Assembly (NCBI RefSeq): GCF_000332515.2
Contig: NZ_AOGZ02000014.1
Span: forward strand, 2,124,001-2,188,000
Reading direction: 5' to 3'
DNA from: Leptospira wolbachii serovar Codice str. CDC
GTDB lineage: Bacteria; Spirochaetota; Leptospiria; Leptospirales; Leptospiraceae
Length of the DNA stretch: 64,000 bases
Part shown: positions 54,930-62,858 of the stretch, piece after piece
How positions within the stretch are numbered: the stretch's first letter is position 1
Layout of the letters: each line of letters starts with the position of its first letter
The notes under the pieces: model-generated
Database searches by the model: none
Told to the model about the DNA's origin: nothing
Seen by the model: the letters and a program-made list of their open reading frames with translations, nothing else
Position numbers and translations under genes: made by a program

Positions 54930-55244
54930 ATGTCCGAAAATTTACCAAAAAGTTTCGAGGAATTAGTCCAAACACATGACAAACCGATCCTAGTGGATTT
55001 TTGGGCCCCTTGGTGTGGCCCTTGTCAAGTGGTGGCACCAGAACTAGAAAAACTAGCAAAGGACTGGAAGGGAAAGGTTTCCATTATCAAAATCAATACG
55101 GATGAAAAGCAAGAAATTGCCGGTAAATACGGTATCACGGGAATCCCTACAATGATTCTTTTTAAAAATGGAAAGGAGGTCCATCGTATATCTGGTGCTA
55201 TGCGAAGCGAGGAGATGAAAAGAGTATTCGGTGGCCTAATCTAA
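54930..55244 (+). CDS. trxA: Thioredoxin
   Basis: A 104-residue thioredoxin from the ATG at 54930, with AGGAG six bases upstream; a TTG at 54924 would add only two residues. The redox motif FWAPWCGPC (Cys29, Cys32) and the cis-proline segment GITGIPTMILFKNG are normal. It reduces protein disulfides using thioredoxin reductase. The upstream palindrome suggests that it is controlled by a sulfur- or metal-responsive repressor. No trxB lies nearby. Confidence 0.96.
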   Translation: MSENLPKSFEELVQTHDKPILVDFWAPWCGPCQVVAPELEKLAKDWKGKVSIIKINTDEKQEIAGKYGITGIPTMILFKNGKEVHRISGAMRSEEMKRVFGGLI

Positions 55245-55314
55245 TCGTAATCAATTTTTTACTTGTCTAAGTCGAAAGAGTTTTGGATTCTTTGTTTCTG
55301 CCGAGGTGCAACCT

Positions 55315-56610
55315 TTGAAAAAAATAATCCTGTCTCTTTCCCTTCTATTTTTCCTTTTTTGTAAGGGTAGTTCAATTGAAAAATCCGTTGTCATTGAAAG
55401 GATCCAAGCCGCATCCTCAGCAGACGGAACCAGTCCTATAAACGTCTTTAAATCGGGTAAGTACTGGAAACCAGAAACTAGTTTGGATGGAATCACCATC
55501 TTTTTTTCGAATGGTGCACAATGGAACCAGCCGGGCAAAACCGATGGCCGCGCTTTTTTTAGTGAACTCTCTATCGAATGTAAGGACAAAAAAGGATATG
55601 TTGCTTTATACAAGGACGGAAGTTATGCGACAAATTTCGACTGTTCCAAAACAGAAATTCAAAAAATTCGTTCCAACGGTGTTCACGTAATTTATCTCCT
55701 CCCTGATTCTGGAAATGGAATTGAATCAGTCTCTTTTTTCCAAGATGGAAAAAAATTAGAAGTAACTTATCCTGAACCAATCCAAGGCGAAGTAAAAGCT
55801 AGTAGTACACTTCCAAACTACCCCGCCTATAGTTTGTTCGATGGGAGTATCGACTTTGCTTGGGTAGAAGGAGCCAAAACAGACGGAGTGGGTGAAACCT
55901 TCCAAATTAATTTAGAAGATGAAATCGATTTATCTGGTATTGAAATTTTTAACGGATACCAACGATTGGATTCACTTTTCCATAAAAATGGATCAGTAAC
56001 AGAATTACAAGTATCCAATGGTTCTGATTCCTTTACTCTCAAAGTGGAAGACAAACAAGGTGGACAAAGAATTTTCTTTCCTAAAACAATTTCAGGAAAG
56101 AATTTTACGTTTAAAATTCAAAAAGTCCGTCCAGGAAATACTTGGAGTGATACCGTCATTGCGGAAATCATTTTACTGGGAGAAAAGGGAAAACGATTCA
56201 CAGTCATTGATCAGAATGCTGAGAAATTCAAAGAGTCCATCCTTTCTAAAACAGATGGCACTATTCTTTCTAGTTTAGTCAACAAAGCTGTCTTTGGAGA
56301 TATGCCAGAAGGTCGTTTGGATTATGTATTTCGCTCCAATGGATCTTTTGTCATTTGGAAAGATGATACAGTCGAAAAACGCGTTTTAGATGGAAATTGG
56401 GTGCTGCTTGATGCAAATTCAAGTGAAGCAAAAATCAAAATCTTTGGAAGAGATCATAAAGTAGTCACTACGAGTTTAGATGCAGACAGTCCTTACTCGC
56501 AAACTACCGAAGAAGAGTCCACGTTGATTTTCAGTGATACATTGACTATAACTCCTGCAACTATTGGTGGCTTGCAATTGGTCGGAAACAAAGTCCAGAT
56601 TTCTAACTAA
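55315..56610 (+). CDS. Lipoprotein with discoidin-like (F5/8C, NADase-type glycan-binding) domain
   Basis: A 431-residue protein. I choose TTG at 55315, with GAGG eight bases upstream, giving the signal KKIILSLSLLFFLFC with Cys near residue 16. GTG at 55306 is an alternative. The domain near residues 155-295 (STLPNYPAYSLFDGS, WVEGAKTDGVGETFQINL, LSGIEIFNGYQ) matches discoidin-type carbohydrate-binding modules seen in several Leptospira surface proteins. The C-terminal part is a separate beta-rich domain. It is followed by the GT-C-like gene after six bases. Confidence 0.78.
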   Translation: MKKIILSLSLLFFLFCKGSSIEKSVVIERIQAASSADGTSPINVFKSGKYWKPETSLDGITIFFSNGAQWNQPGKTDGRAFFSELSIECKDKKGYVALYKDGSYATNFDCSKTEIQKIRSNGVHVIYLLPDSGNGIESVSFFQDGKKLEVTYPEPIQGEVKASSTLPNYPAYSLFDGSIDFAWVEGAKTDGVGETFQINLEDEIDLSGIEIFNGYQRLDSLFHKNGSVTELQVSNGSDSFTLKVEDKQGGQRIFFPKTISGKNFTFKIQKVRPGNTWSDTVIAEIILLGEKGKRFTVIDQNAEKFKESILSKTDGTILSSLVNKAVFGDMPEGRLDYVFRSNGSFVIWKDDTVEKRVLDGNWVLLDANSSEAKIKIFGRDHKVVTTSLDADSPYSQTTEEESTLIFSDTLTITPATIGGLQLVGNKVQISN

Positions 56611-56616
56611 TCTCCT

Positions 56617-57882
56617 TTGTTCGGAAAGGATATTTATTGGTATGGCGTTCAAGCAATTTCCCTTTTAGAAACGGGGAAATTGCATTCGCCAGATTCTTCT
56701 CCTGTTTTTCATATTGTTGCTCTATTTCTAAAGATTTTTGGCATTCAAGACAATTCCTTACTTCTATTTCAAATTCTAACTTGCGTTTGGTTACTTTTTT
56801 CTGTTTTCCTATCTCGTTGGGTTCTTTTGCGAAAAGAGTTGAATTTTCGTTTTCTTTTCCCCGGTTTTGTTATTTTGTTACTTAGTTTTTTGTATCCAAA
56901 ACAAAGTTGGGCTTTGGGATTCTTAGTTCTAAGCATTGGCTTTTATAACTCTTCCTTTTCTCGAATTCGGTGGGTAGTCGCTGGACTTTTGTTTGTATTG
57001 GCACTTTGGTTTCACCCCATGGTGGGAGTTTTGGGATTGGGGATTTGGGTTCTTTACCAGATCCCCGCAAAGTTTTATCCTTTTATTTTTCTCCTCTCCC
57101 TTGTTTCTCCCTTTCTAATCCCCCATGATCCTAATGGAAGGTTTTACAGTGATAAAGAAATATTCCCCCTAACGGCCGCTTATGGAATTGCTGGTTTAGG
57201 GATTCTTTGGGATTGGGGTTTTTTACTATTTGGGAAGAGCGAAAAGAGGTTCCTACCAATTCGTAAGACAATTGCATTCTTTGGGTTGATACTACTCTTG
57301 CCGATCTTTCATTTTGTAGACATCCAGTTTCGTATCCTTTTGAGTTTGATCCTTGTGGTGCAGATTTTTATCCCTTGGGACAGAATACAAATTTTAGTTT
57401 GGAGTATTGGCAGTGTTCTTTGGATTTTTACTGTTTATACAGAACCTCATCTCTTTCGGTATTCTTATGAATTGATGTGGAATCCCGGCGAAAAAATGGC
57501 TTCTATCCCTAATAATGGTTTGCTTGTGGCTCACCATGGATTTTGCGAATACTATCATTTTCAATTTCGCAAAGATTGCCTCTCTTGGGAACCGGATGCC
57601 AAAGCCATTGCCGAACTACCCCAGGGAACTCAAATTTATCGTGCTGTCTATGGAATTCGTTATGAGAATCTGTTAGCAAGTAAGGATGAAAAAAACAATC
57701 CTATATTTTCTTACCTCCAACCGCTGGGAGATTACCAAATGGTATTAGAAGAGGATTGGAAACGTTACCGTTTGTGGTTAGAAAAACGAAATTCAAAACT
57801 CCTATCAGTGGCCAAGTCATGGAAAAATCCTTATCGAGAACGCCCCAATTTTATTAAGAGAAAACAAACCTATGGGATTTAG
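56617..57882 (+). CDS. Multi-TM membrane protein, possibly GT-C-fold
   Basis: A 421-residue integral membrane protein with about nine or ten TM helices. The start is TTG at 56617. Its N-terminus (a charged loop with YWYGVQAISLLETGKL and HSPDSSPVFHIV) resembles the first periplasmic loop of GT-C-type glycosyltransferases, such as the dolichyl- or undecaprenyl-phosphate-sugar dependent ones, but no clear DxD is seen. It overlaps the VanW-like gene by 11 bases. Function is not established. Confidence 0.65.
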   Translation: MFGKDIYWYGVQAISLLETGKLHSPDSSPVFHIVALFLKIFGIQDNSLLLFQILTCVWLLFSVFLSRWVLLRKELNFRFLFPGFVILLLSFLYPKQSWALGFLVLSIGFYNSSFSRIRWVVAGLLFVLALWFHPMVGVLGLGIWVLYQIPAKFYPFIFLLSLVSPFLIPHDPNGRFYSDKEIFPLTAAYGIAGLGILWDWGFLLFGKSEKRFLPIRKTIAFFGLILLLPIFHFVDIQFRILLSLILVVQIFIPWDRIQILVWSIGSVLWIFTVYTEPHLFRYSYELMWNPGEKMASIPNNGLLVAHHGFCEYYHFQFRKDCLSWEPDAKAIAELPQGTQIYRAVYGIRYENLLASKDEKNNPIFSYLQPLGDYQMVLEEDWKRYRLWLEKRNSKLLSVAKSWKNPYRERPNFIKRKQTYGI

Positions 57883-58756
57883 TTTCAAAAAAAAATCTAT
57901 CCCTGGTATGAATCGAAGAATCCAACGAGGGAACCTTCGGTTGTTTCTCGGTAAGATCTATTTTCAATGGAAACGTTACTTGGTTTGGTTTCTCGAAAGA
58001 AAGACCTTTGCTGTAACCAAAGTTCCGCTGCAGGAGGTAACTCTTACCTTTCCCATTTCTATTTTTAAACATTCGTCGCCCATCTATCGCAAACTAAAAG
58101 ATGTACCTATGTATCTCCAAGAGAACAAAAAGATAAACTTGGAAATCGCCATTTCTAAGTTAGATGGAATTGTTTTGTATCCAAACCAAGTTTTTTCGTT
58201 TTGGTATCTTGTGGGCAAACCCACGAAACGAAAAGGGTATTTGCCTGGAATGCAACTGCGCAATGGCGGGTTTGTGGAACGCACTGGCGGTGGGCTTTGC
58301 CAAATGGCAAACCTCATTTATTGGATGACCCTACACTCTCCCTTAGAAGTGAAGGAAAGATGGCGGCATAGTTTTGATATCTTTCCTGATTCCGAAAGAA
58401 CCCTGCCCTTTGGATCAGGTGCCACTTTGTCCTACAACTACATTGATTTACAAATTAAAAATACAACCAAACAACCATTTGTTTTGCATCTTTGGATTGA
58501 AGATGGATATCTAAAAGGGGAATGGCGTTCCGATGTAGAAATTCCTTTTCTCTATCAGGTCTATGAATCCTACCACGGGTTTCATGCAGAACCTTGGGGG
58601 GGGTATACAAGACGGAATACAATTCGTAGAAAAAAGATTTCGAAATCTACGCGTGAGATTTTGGAAGATCAGTTGGTAACAGAAAATGTAGCTTGGATGA
58701 TGTACGAACCTCTTCTGGAATCGAAGGTACAAAATTCCGATTCTACCAATATGTAA
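57872..58756 (+). CDS. VanW-family protein
   Basis: A 294-residue protein with the VanW domain: PNQVFSFWYLVGKPTKRKGY, GGFVERTGGGLCQMANLIYW, and the ending WRSDVEIPFLYQVYE. VanW is an accessory gene of some vancomycin-resistance operons whose exact function is unknown; VanW-like proteins are widespread and do not by themselves mean resistance. No signal peptide is obvious. The gene is 51 bases from the VanX-like gene, and the proximity of these two is notable. Confidence 0.88.
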   Translation: MGFSFKKKSIPGMNRRIQRGNLRLFLGKIYFQWKRYLVWFLERKTFAVTKVPLQEVTLTFPISIFKHSSPIYRKLKDVPMYLQENKKINLEIAISKLDGIVLYPNQVFSFWYLVGKPTKRKGYLPGMQLRNGGFVERTGGGLCQMANLIYWMTLHSPLEVKERWRHSFDIFPDSERTLPFGSGATLSYNYIDLQIKNTTKQPFVLHLWIEDGYLKGEWRSDVEIPFLYQVYESYHGFHAEPWGGYTRRNTIRRKKISKSTREILEDQLVTENVAWMMYEPLLESKVQNSDSTNM

Positions 58757-58807
58757 TGGAATCTGGGGTTACCTATGAATTGTTATGTGAATCTTAAAAA
58801 CAGGAAA

Positions 58808-59497
58808 ATGGAAAAAAATTTGAAACTATTTATATTCACTTTTTTTTTCGCAATTCCCTTTATCTCTTTGGTTTCTCAAAACAAGGAAAACAAACTCATT
58901 GTTTTCGATCGTCCGGCTTATGAAGAATCCTTAAAAAAGATGCCCAGTAAAGAACTGATTAATTTAGGAAAGAAAATACCGGATATTTCTTTAGATATCA
59001 AATATGCCACTCCAAACAACTTTACCAAACAAGTAATCTACAAAGAAGCCAAAGCATTTGCAAGAAAACCGGTGGCGGAAGCTTTAGGTGAGGCACAAAA
59101 AGAGTTTTTGAAACTTGGATACTCAATCAAAATCTTTGATGCCTACAGACCTTATAGAGCGACTATAAAATTTTTTGAAATCATTGGAGATACAAGATAT
59201 GTAGCCTCACCAAAAACGGGATCTAGGCATAACAAAGGTTGTGCAATTGACTTAACTTTGGTGGATTTAAATACAAATAAAGAGCTAACAATGCCAACGG
59301 AATATGATTCCTTTCGAAAAGAGGCTTGGGCCGAGGCACCGGTTAGTGACTCGGAAATTCTAAAAAACCGAACGATTTTGATCCAAGTGCTGACGAACCA
59401 TGGATTTCGGGTGAACAAAACCGAGTGGTGGCATTTTGATTTTGTGGGTTGTGCCGGCTTTGAAGTATTGGACATTCCCTTTGAGGACTTGGAGTGA
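58808..59497 (+). CDS. VanX-like M15D dipeptidase, exported
   Basis: A 229-residue protein from the ATG at 58808; the ATG at 58775 adds 11 residues without a signal function. A hydrophobic signal (about 5-23) precedes the M15D domain. Zinc ligands and catalytic residues are His and Asp in GSRHNKGCAIDLTL and Glu/His in EWWHFDF; the substrate arginine is in DAYRPYRA. VanX hydrolyses D-Ala-D-Ala; related periplasmic enzymes trim peptidoglycan peptides. Export argues for peptidoglycan recycling rather than cytoplasmic VanX resistance. Confidence 0.88.
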   Translation: MEKNLKLFIFTFFFAIPFISLVSQNKENKLIVFDRPAYEESLKKMPSKELINLGKKIPDISLDIKYATPNNFTKQVIYKEAKAFARKPVAEALGEAQKEFLKLGYSIKIFDAYRPYRATIKFFEIIGDTRYVASPKTGSRHNKGCAIDLTLVDLNTNKELTMPTEYDSFRKEAWAEAPVSDSEILKNRTILIQVLTNHGFRVNKTEWWHFDFVGCAGFEVLDIPFEDLE

Positions 59498-59499
59498 GG

Positions 59500-59838
59500 T
59501 TATTTGTTATGTATTAAATTAAGAATTTTCTCTTTGATTACAGGAATATTGATAGTAATTGTTTTTTTGATTATTTCTAATTTTATGCCTAAGTAATCAT
59601 GGACTATATAGTTTCGCATAAGACTGGCTTCTTTGGATTCTAATTCAATTTTCCAGCTTTCGTTTTTTAGTTTTCCCAGTGCTTCCCCAATTTGTTGTAA
59701 ACACATAAGTAACGCATGATTCCCTTCAAAATCATCTAAGGCCTTATCAAGACTTTCGTGTCTTTCAATGATCCTTTCGATATCTAAAATCATTTGTAAA
59801 ATAAATTCTAACTTAGCTATGTCTGAATTTTTAGACAT
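59500..59838 (-). CDS. hepT: HepT-like toxin (DUF86/HEPN nuclease)
   Basis: A 112-residue all-helical protein with the HEPN nuclease motif R-x4-H-x-Y in MRNYIVHDY near residues 75-83. HepT toxins cleave RNA or tRNA and are inactivated by AMPylation of the tyrosine in this motif by the partner MntA. Length and helical content are typical. The start overlaps the mntA-like gene by eight bases in the standard antitoxin-first order. Confidence 0.88.
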   Translation of the reverse strand: MSKNSDIAKLEFILQMILDIERIIERHESLDKALDDFEGNHALLMCLQQIGEALGKLKNESWKIELESKEASLMRNYIVHDYLGIKLEIIKKTITINIPVIKEKILNLIHNK

Positions 59839-60142
59839 AGACGACTGATGGTATAATGTATTTTTTCCCGATTTCAGTTAATGCATCGATATCAGCTAAA
59901 TCGACTTTTAGTTTGAACTCTTCTTCTAGTTCTTTTCGAACTTCTTCATAAAGATTAAATATTTTCCAACCAGGGTATTTATCTGCTGCAATCTTCGTTG
60001 TGCGAAACAAAACATCCAAATCACTTTTATTATTTTCGCTATTTGTTGCAAAAGATCCAAAGTAACCAATGATCTCTAAGCCATCTTTTTCGTGGGATTT
60101 AGCAATTTGTCTTAGTTTTTCTTTGATTTCATTTTGTATCAT
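59831..60142 (-). CDS. mntA: MntA-like nucleotidyltransferase antitoxin
   Basis: A 103-residue minimal nucleotidyltransferase from the ATG at 60142; the ATG at 60184 would add 14 residues that look unrelated. The active-site motif GS-x10-DxD is exact, from GSF to SDLDVLF. The later Asp in the KVDLADIDAL segment completes the metal site. MntA AMPylates HepT. The GC-rich repeat at 60305-60355 lies upstream. Confidence 0.86.
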   Translation of the reverse strand: MIQNEIKEKLRQIAKSHEKDGLEIIGYFGSFATNSENNKSDLDVLFRTTKIAADKYPGWKIFNLYEEVRKELEEEFKLKVDLADIDALTEIGKKYIIPSVVYV

Positions 60143-60520
60143 TTTAAGAACATCCCTATTCTGAAAAAAGAAAAGACCTGCCAATTTGGGCTTTCGTTTC
60201 GAAGCCTAGCAAGTATGCTTTTTAAATTGTTGTAAAAAATTGAAAAATGGCAAGTGAAAAAAATTTCTATATGTTTAAGACTTTCTTCTCAACCAATTCA
60301 TTCCCCGCGCCAGCGATAGAAGCGGAAATCCGAAGGATTGCAGCGGATAGCGCGGTCGTTATTGTAAATTTTGTTCGTCGAAGACGAGATTCGAGGCGCC
60401 CCACTTAAATAGAGACAACTAATTAATTGTTTTGGAAAGCGGATAGATTAGATATCGAGTTAAATTTGTTATATTCGTTATCTTCGTATAAAATTCGTTA
60501 TGCGATAAGAACTTTTGATA
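60143..60520. other. Intergenic region with structured repeats
   Basis: About 380 bases between the MntA/HepT pair and the PH-like gene. It holds the cruciform-like sequence at 60305-60355 and a second small hairpin TCGTC-GAA-GACGA at about 60376-60388. The rest is AT-rich without an open frame that looks protein-coding. Confidence 0.45.
60305..60355. repeat. 51-base cruciform-like GC-rich repeat
   Basis: CCGCGC (60305-60310) pairs perfectly with GCGCGG (60350-60355), and inside it AATCC (60327-60331) pairs with GGATT (60335-60339) around GAA. The sequence between has AGCGATAG and AGCGGATAG elements. It resembles REP-type intergenic palindromes; copy number in the genome is unknown. Confidence 0.55.
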
Positions 60521-60946
60521 TCAAAGGAAATGTTTCAAACTAGGAAGGAAAAAACTGTAATCTTTTTTTCCTATTTGAATCATTCTTATTGTGTTGCTTT
60601 CTTGTTCCCATTGGATTTGGCCAAAAAACCAACCCAACTTGGTGGTAAGTTTTTTAATATTTGTAAATTCTATTATATTGTGTTGGAAACTTGATCCCAT
60701 CATAGGGTTTCGAACCAAGTGAAATCGTTTATTGGTTAAAACCACAATCCATTTGCCGGCGCTGTATTTTTCATTGGACCCTTCGAGGAGTCCCATACAA
60801 TAACCTTGGATGATTTCGTCATCTTGGATTAGTTCGTGAAGGATTTTGAATTCGGGAACATAAAGGAATAAAATATCTAGGTTTATGTTCGGATGATTGG
60901 AAAGTAAGCTTTTGATTTGCGAAACGATAGTTTCTTGGGATAACAT
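60521..60946 (-). CDS. PH-like (YokE-type) domain protein
   Basis: A 141-residue soluble protein. The central part (about 40-130) has a bacterial PH-like pattern: QDDEIIQGYCMGLL, GKWIVVLTNKRFHLVRN, then a strand-rich end (FGQIQWEQESNTIRMI). YokE-like PH domains occur in many small proteins of unknown role. There is no TM helix or signal. The gene is on its own between repeats and the MaoC pair. Confidence 0.72.
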   Translation of the reverse strand: MLSQETIVSQIKSLLSNHPNINLDILFLYVPEFKILHELIQDDEIIQGYCMGLLEGSNEKYSAGKWIVVLTNKRFHLVRNPMMGSSFQHNIIEFTNIKKLTTKLGWFFGQIQWEQESNTIRMIQIGKKDYSFFLPSLKHFL

Positions 60947-61021
60947 GTTTTGTTCCTTGTTTGGTGGATTTCTCCCTTCAAATGATGGAACGATCTCATT
61001 TAAAGGGAGATGGTTTAAATT

Positions 61022-61441
61022 TTATACTGCGTTGACGACTAAGTCTCCACCGGCTTTGACTTCACCAGCTTCGTTTTTAGCTTCTACAAGAACAGTTACC
61101 GTTTTTTTACCATCTTTTTCAAATTTCTTTTTGATGGTTCCAACGATGGTAAGTTTTTCGCCAAGTTTTGTCATGGCTTTGAAAGTCACTCCAAAGTATG
61201 CGATGTCTTTTTGTTCTGCCCAAGAAGTACATAGTCTTCCTACTTGCGCCATAACATACATACCGTGAGAGATGGTTCCGTCAAGGCCTGCTTTTCTTGC
61301 GAAATCAGGATCGTTGTGGATGGGGTTAAAATCTCCGGATGCTCCCGCATAACGAACTAAATTTGCATGTTCGATGACGGGGATATCTAGTGGAGGAAGA
61401 GTCTGACCAACTTCTACTTTATCAAATTCGATTTTTGCCAT
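61022..61441 (-). CDS. MaoC-like (R)-hydratase/dehydratase, catalytic subunit
   Basis: A 139-residue hot-dog-fold protein. The catalytic Asp-x4-His motif lies in GDFNPIHNDPDFA and the following ISHGMYVMA is the family's substrate-side helix. With its upstream neighbour it matches the HadA/HadB-type or split MaoC pair, in which one subunit carries the catalytic residues. The likely reaction is dehydration of 3-hydroxyacyl-CoA or -ACP. It follows the partner gene by 15 bases. Confidence 0.88.
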   Translation of the reverse strand: MAKIEFDKVEVGQTLPPLDIPVIEHANLVRYAGASGDFNPIHNDPDFARKAGLDGTISHGMYVMAQVGRLCTSWAEQKDIAYFGVTFKAMTKLGEKLTIVGTIKKKFEKDGKKTVTVLVEAKNEAGEVKAGGDLVVNAV

Positions 61442-61456
61442 TGTTAGCCTCCTGTA

Positions 61457-61900
61457 TTAATCCTTACGAATGAAAATCGCCATTTCTGCAGAAAGGATGG
61501 GATCATTTTTTTCATCATAGATGGTTGTTTTGAAAGTTACGATTTCTGCTCTTCCTGATTTTACATCAGAAATTTCGGACTGTGCGTACACTTTGCCCGG
61601 ATACAGAATTTTGTGATACGTATACTCTTCTTTTAAGTGAAGGATTTTGGAAAGGTCGATACCGAGTTCTGCCATATCGTTCCAAATCTTTGGGTATCCC
61701 CAGAACATAATGACTGTAGGGAAAGTGGGAGGAGCGGGAACATCAGAGTATCCTGCTTTCTTTGCTTCTTCTACATCAAAATAGATTGGGTTTTTTTCGT
61801 TGATGGCGAGGCAGAATTCTTTGATCTTTCCTCGTTCCACTGTGAAATCAAAACGATCTAGTTTTTTTCCAACTATATCTTTGGTTATTGCCATTGGCAT
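61457..61900 (-). CDS. MaoC-like dehydratase N-terminal-type (HadA-like) subunit
   Basis: A 147-residue hot-dog-fold protein of the FAS1/HadA-type dehydratase N-terminal family. The pattern includes [20 protein letters not shown] and [10 protein letters not shown]. It lacks a clear D-x4-H catalytic motif, fitting the structural partner role. GGAG four bases before the ATG at 61900 favours that start. The order is lipase-like enzyme downstream or upstream, HadA-like, then HadB-like, all in one direction. Confidence 0.86.
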   Translation of the reverse strand: MPMAITKDIVGKKLDRFDFTVERGKIKEFCLAINEKNPIYFDVEEAKKAGYSDVPAPPTFPTVIMFWGYPKIWNDMAELGIDLSKILHLKEEYTYHKILYPGKVYAQSEISDVKSGRAEIVTFKTTIYDEKNDPILSAEMAIFIRKD

Positions 61901-61908
61901 TTATCTCC

Positions 61909-62775
61909 TTAGTGTTTATCGATCCAAGAAACTAACTCTTTAAAGACGACAGCTCTGTCTTTGGGAAGTTCGTTCATGGTTTCGTGGTACAATCCGTCAA
62001 AAATTTTCATTGTTTTGTCTTTGGAATTTACCTTCTCGAAGGCATCCAAAGTTCCTTGGACCAGGGCGATTTGGTCTTCCTTTCCATGGAACATATAAAT
62101 TGGTACATTGATTTTTGTAGCCGATTCTAATGCGAGAGCATAACAATTCAGTAGATAATCTCCCAAGTAAGCTCCAACATTCCCATGCACTAACGGATCT
62201 TTTACGTAGGCTTCCACTACAGATTTGTCATGGGAAATCATATTGACATCGAGACCTGTGGGAACCGTGAGAGTGGGAACAAATTTTGCTAACAAACCAC
62301 CAGCACCTTTTTTGATATCCATCACAAGGTCGGTTTTGACTTTGATGGGAAGGGCACTACAGATGTAAGCATCCAAATCGTTTTGGTAATTGTCTGTCGC
62401 TGTATAAAGAAAGGTAACAGCAGCACCCATAGAATGACCAAGTAAGGTAACTTTACTGACACCTTCGTTCCGTTTGGCGATGTCGATGAGTTCTTTCAGG
62501 TCAGCAAAAAAATCGGAGAAGTGGGTGATGACACCACGACGTCCATCGGATTTACCGTGACCTCTGGCATCAATGAGGTAAATGGCGTAATTGCGTTCTG
62601 CCAGTGCTTCCAACAAAAAGTTGTAACGACCACCGTGTTCCCCAATTCCGTGGTGCACAACGAGCACACGTTTTACACCAGACTTGGGTCGGTAGATTTG
62701 ATAATAAATCTTTCCGCCGTCTTTATTTTGAAAGGTAGACTCCTCACGGGAGTAGGCTTGTTCCCAATTACTCAT
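61909..62775 (-). CDS. Alpha/beta-hydrolase, monoacylglycerol-lipase-like
   Basis: A 288-residue hydrolase from the ATG at 62775; the longer frame from 63054 runs antisense through the divergent sulfatase-like gene and is rejected. The nucleophile elbow is GHSMG, the HG oxyanion segment is HHGIGEHGGRY, and later Asp and His are in GKEDQIAL and YHETMNEL. These match the monoacylglycerol lipase branch (Hydrolase_4). It ends eight bases from the HadA-like gene start, so the three genes are probably co-transcribed. Confidence 0.9.
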   Translation of the reverse strand: MSNWEQAYSREESTFQNKDGGKIYYQIYRPKSGVKRVLVVHHGIGEHGGRYNFLLEALAERNYAIYLIDARGHGKSDGRRGVITHFSDFFADLKELIDIAKRNEGVSKVTLLGHSMGAAVTFLYTATDNYQNDLDAYICSALPIKVKTDLVMDIKKGAGGLLAKFVPTLTVPTGLDVNMISHDKSVVEAYVKDPLVHGNVGAYLGDYLLNCYALALESATKINVPIYMFHGKEDQIALVQGTLDAFEKVNSKDKTMKIFDGLYHETMNELPKDRAVVFKELVSWIDKH

Positions 62776-62858
62776 AGATGTCAAACATGGACGATGGAAA
62801 CCTAAAAAGAAAGAACTTTTCCTGTTCGTCGGATACCTGTTTTCCAAACTGGTTCCAA

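Noticed and set aside
57872..59497. Vancomycin-resistance operon
   Set aside because: Only VanW-like and an exported VanX-like gene are present; the ligase, the dehydrogenase and a two-component pair are missing.
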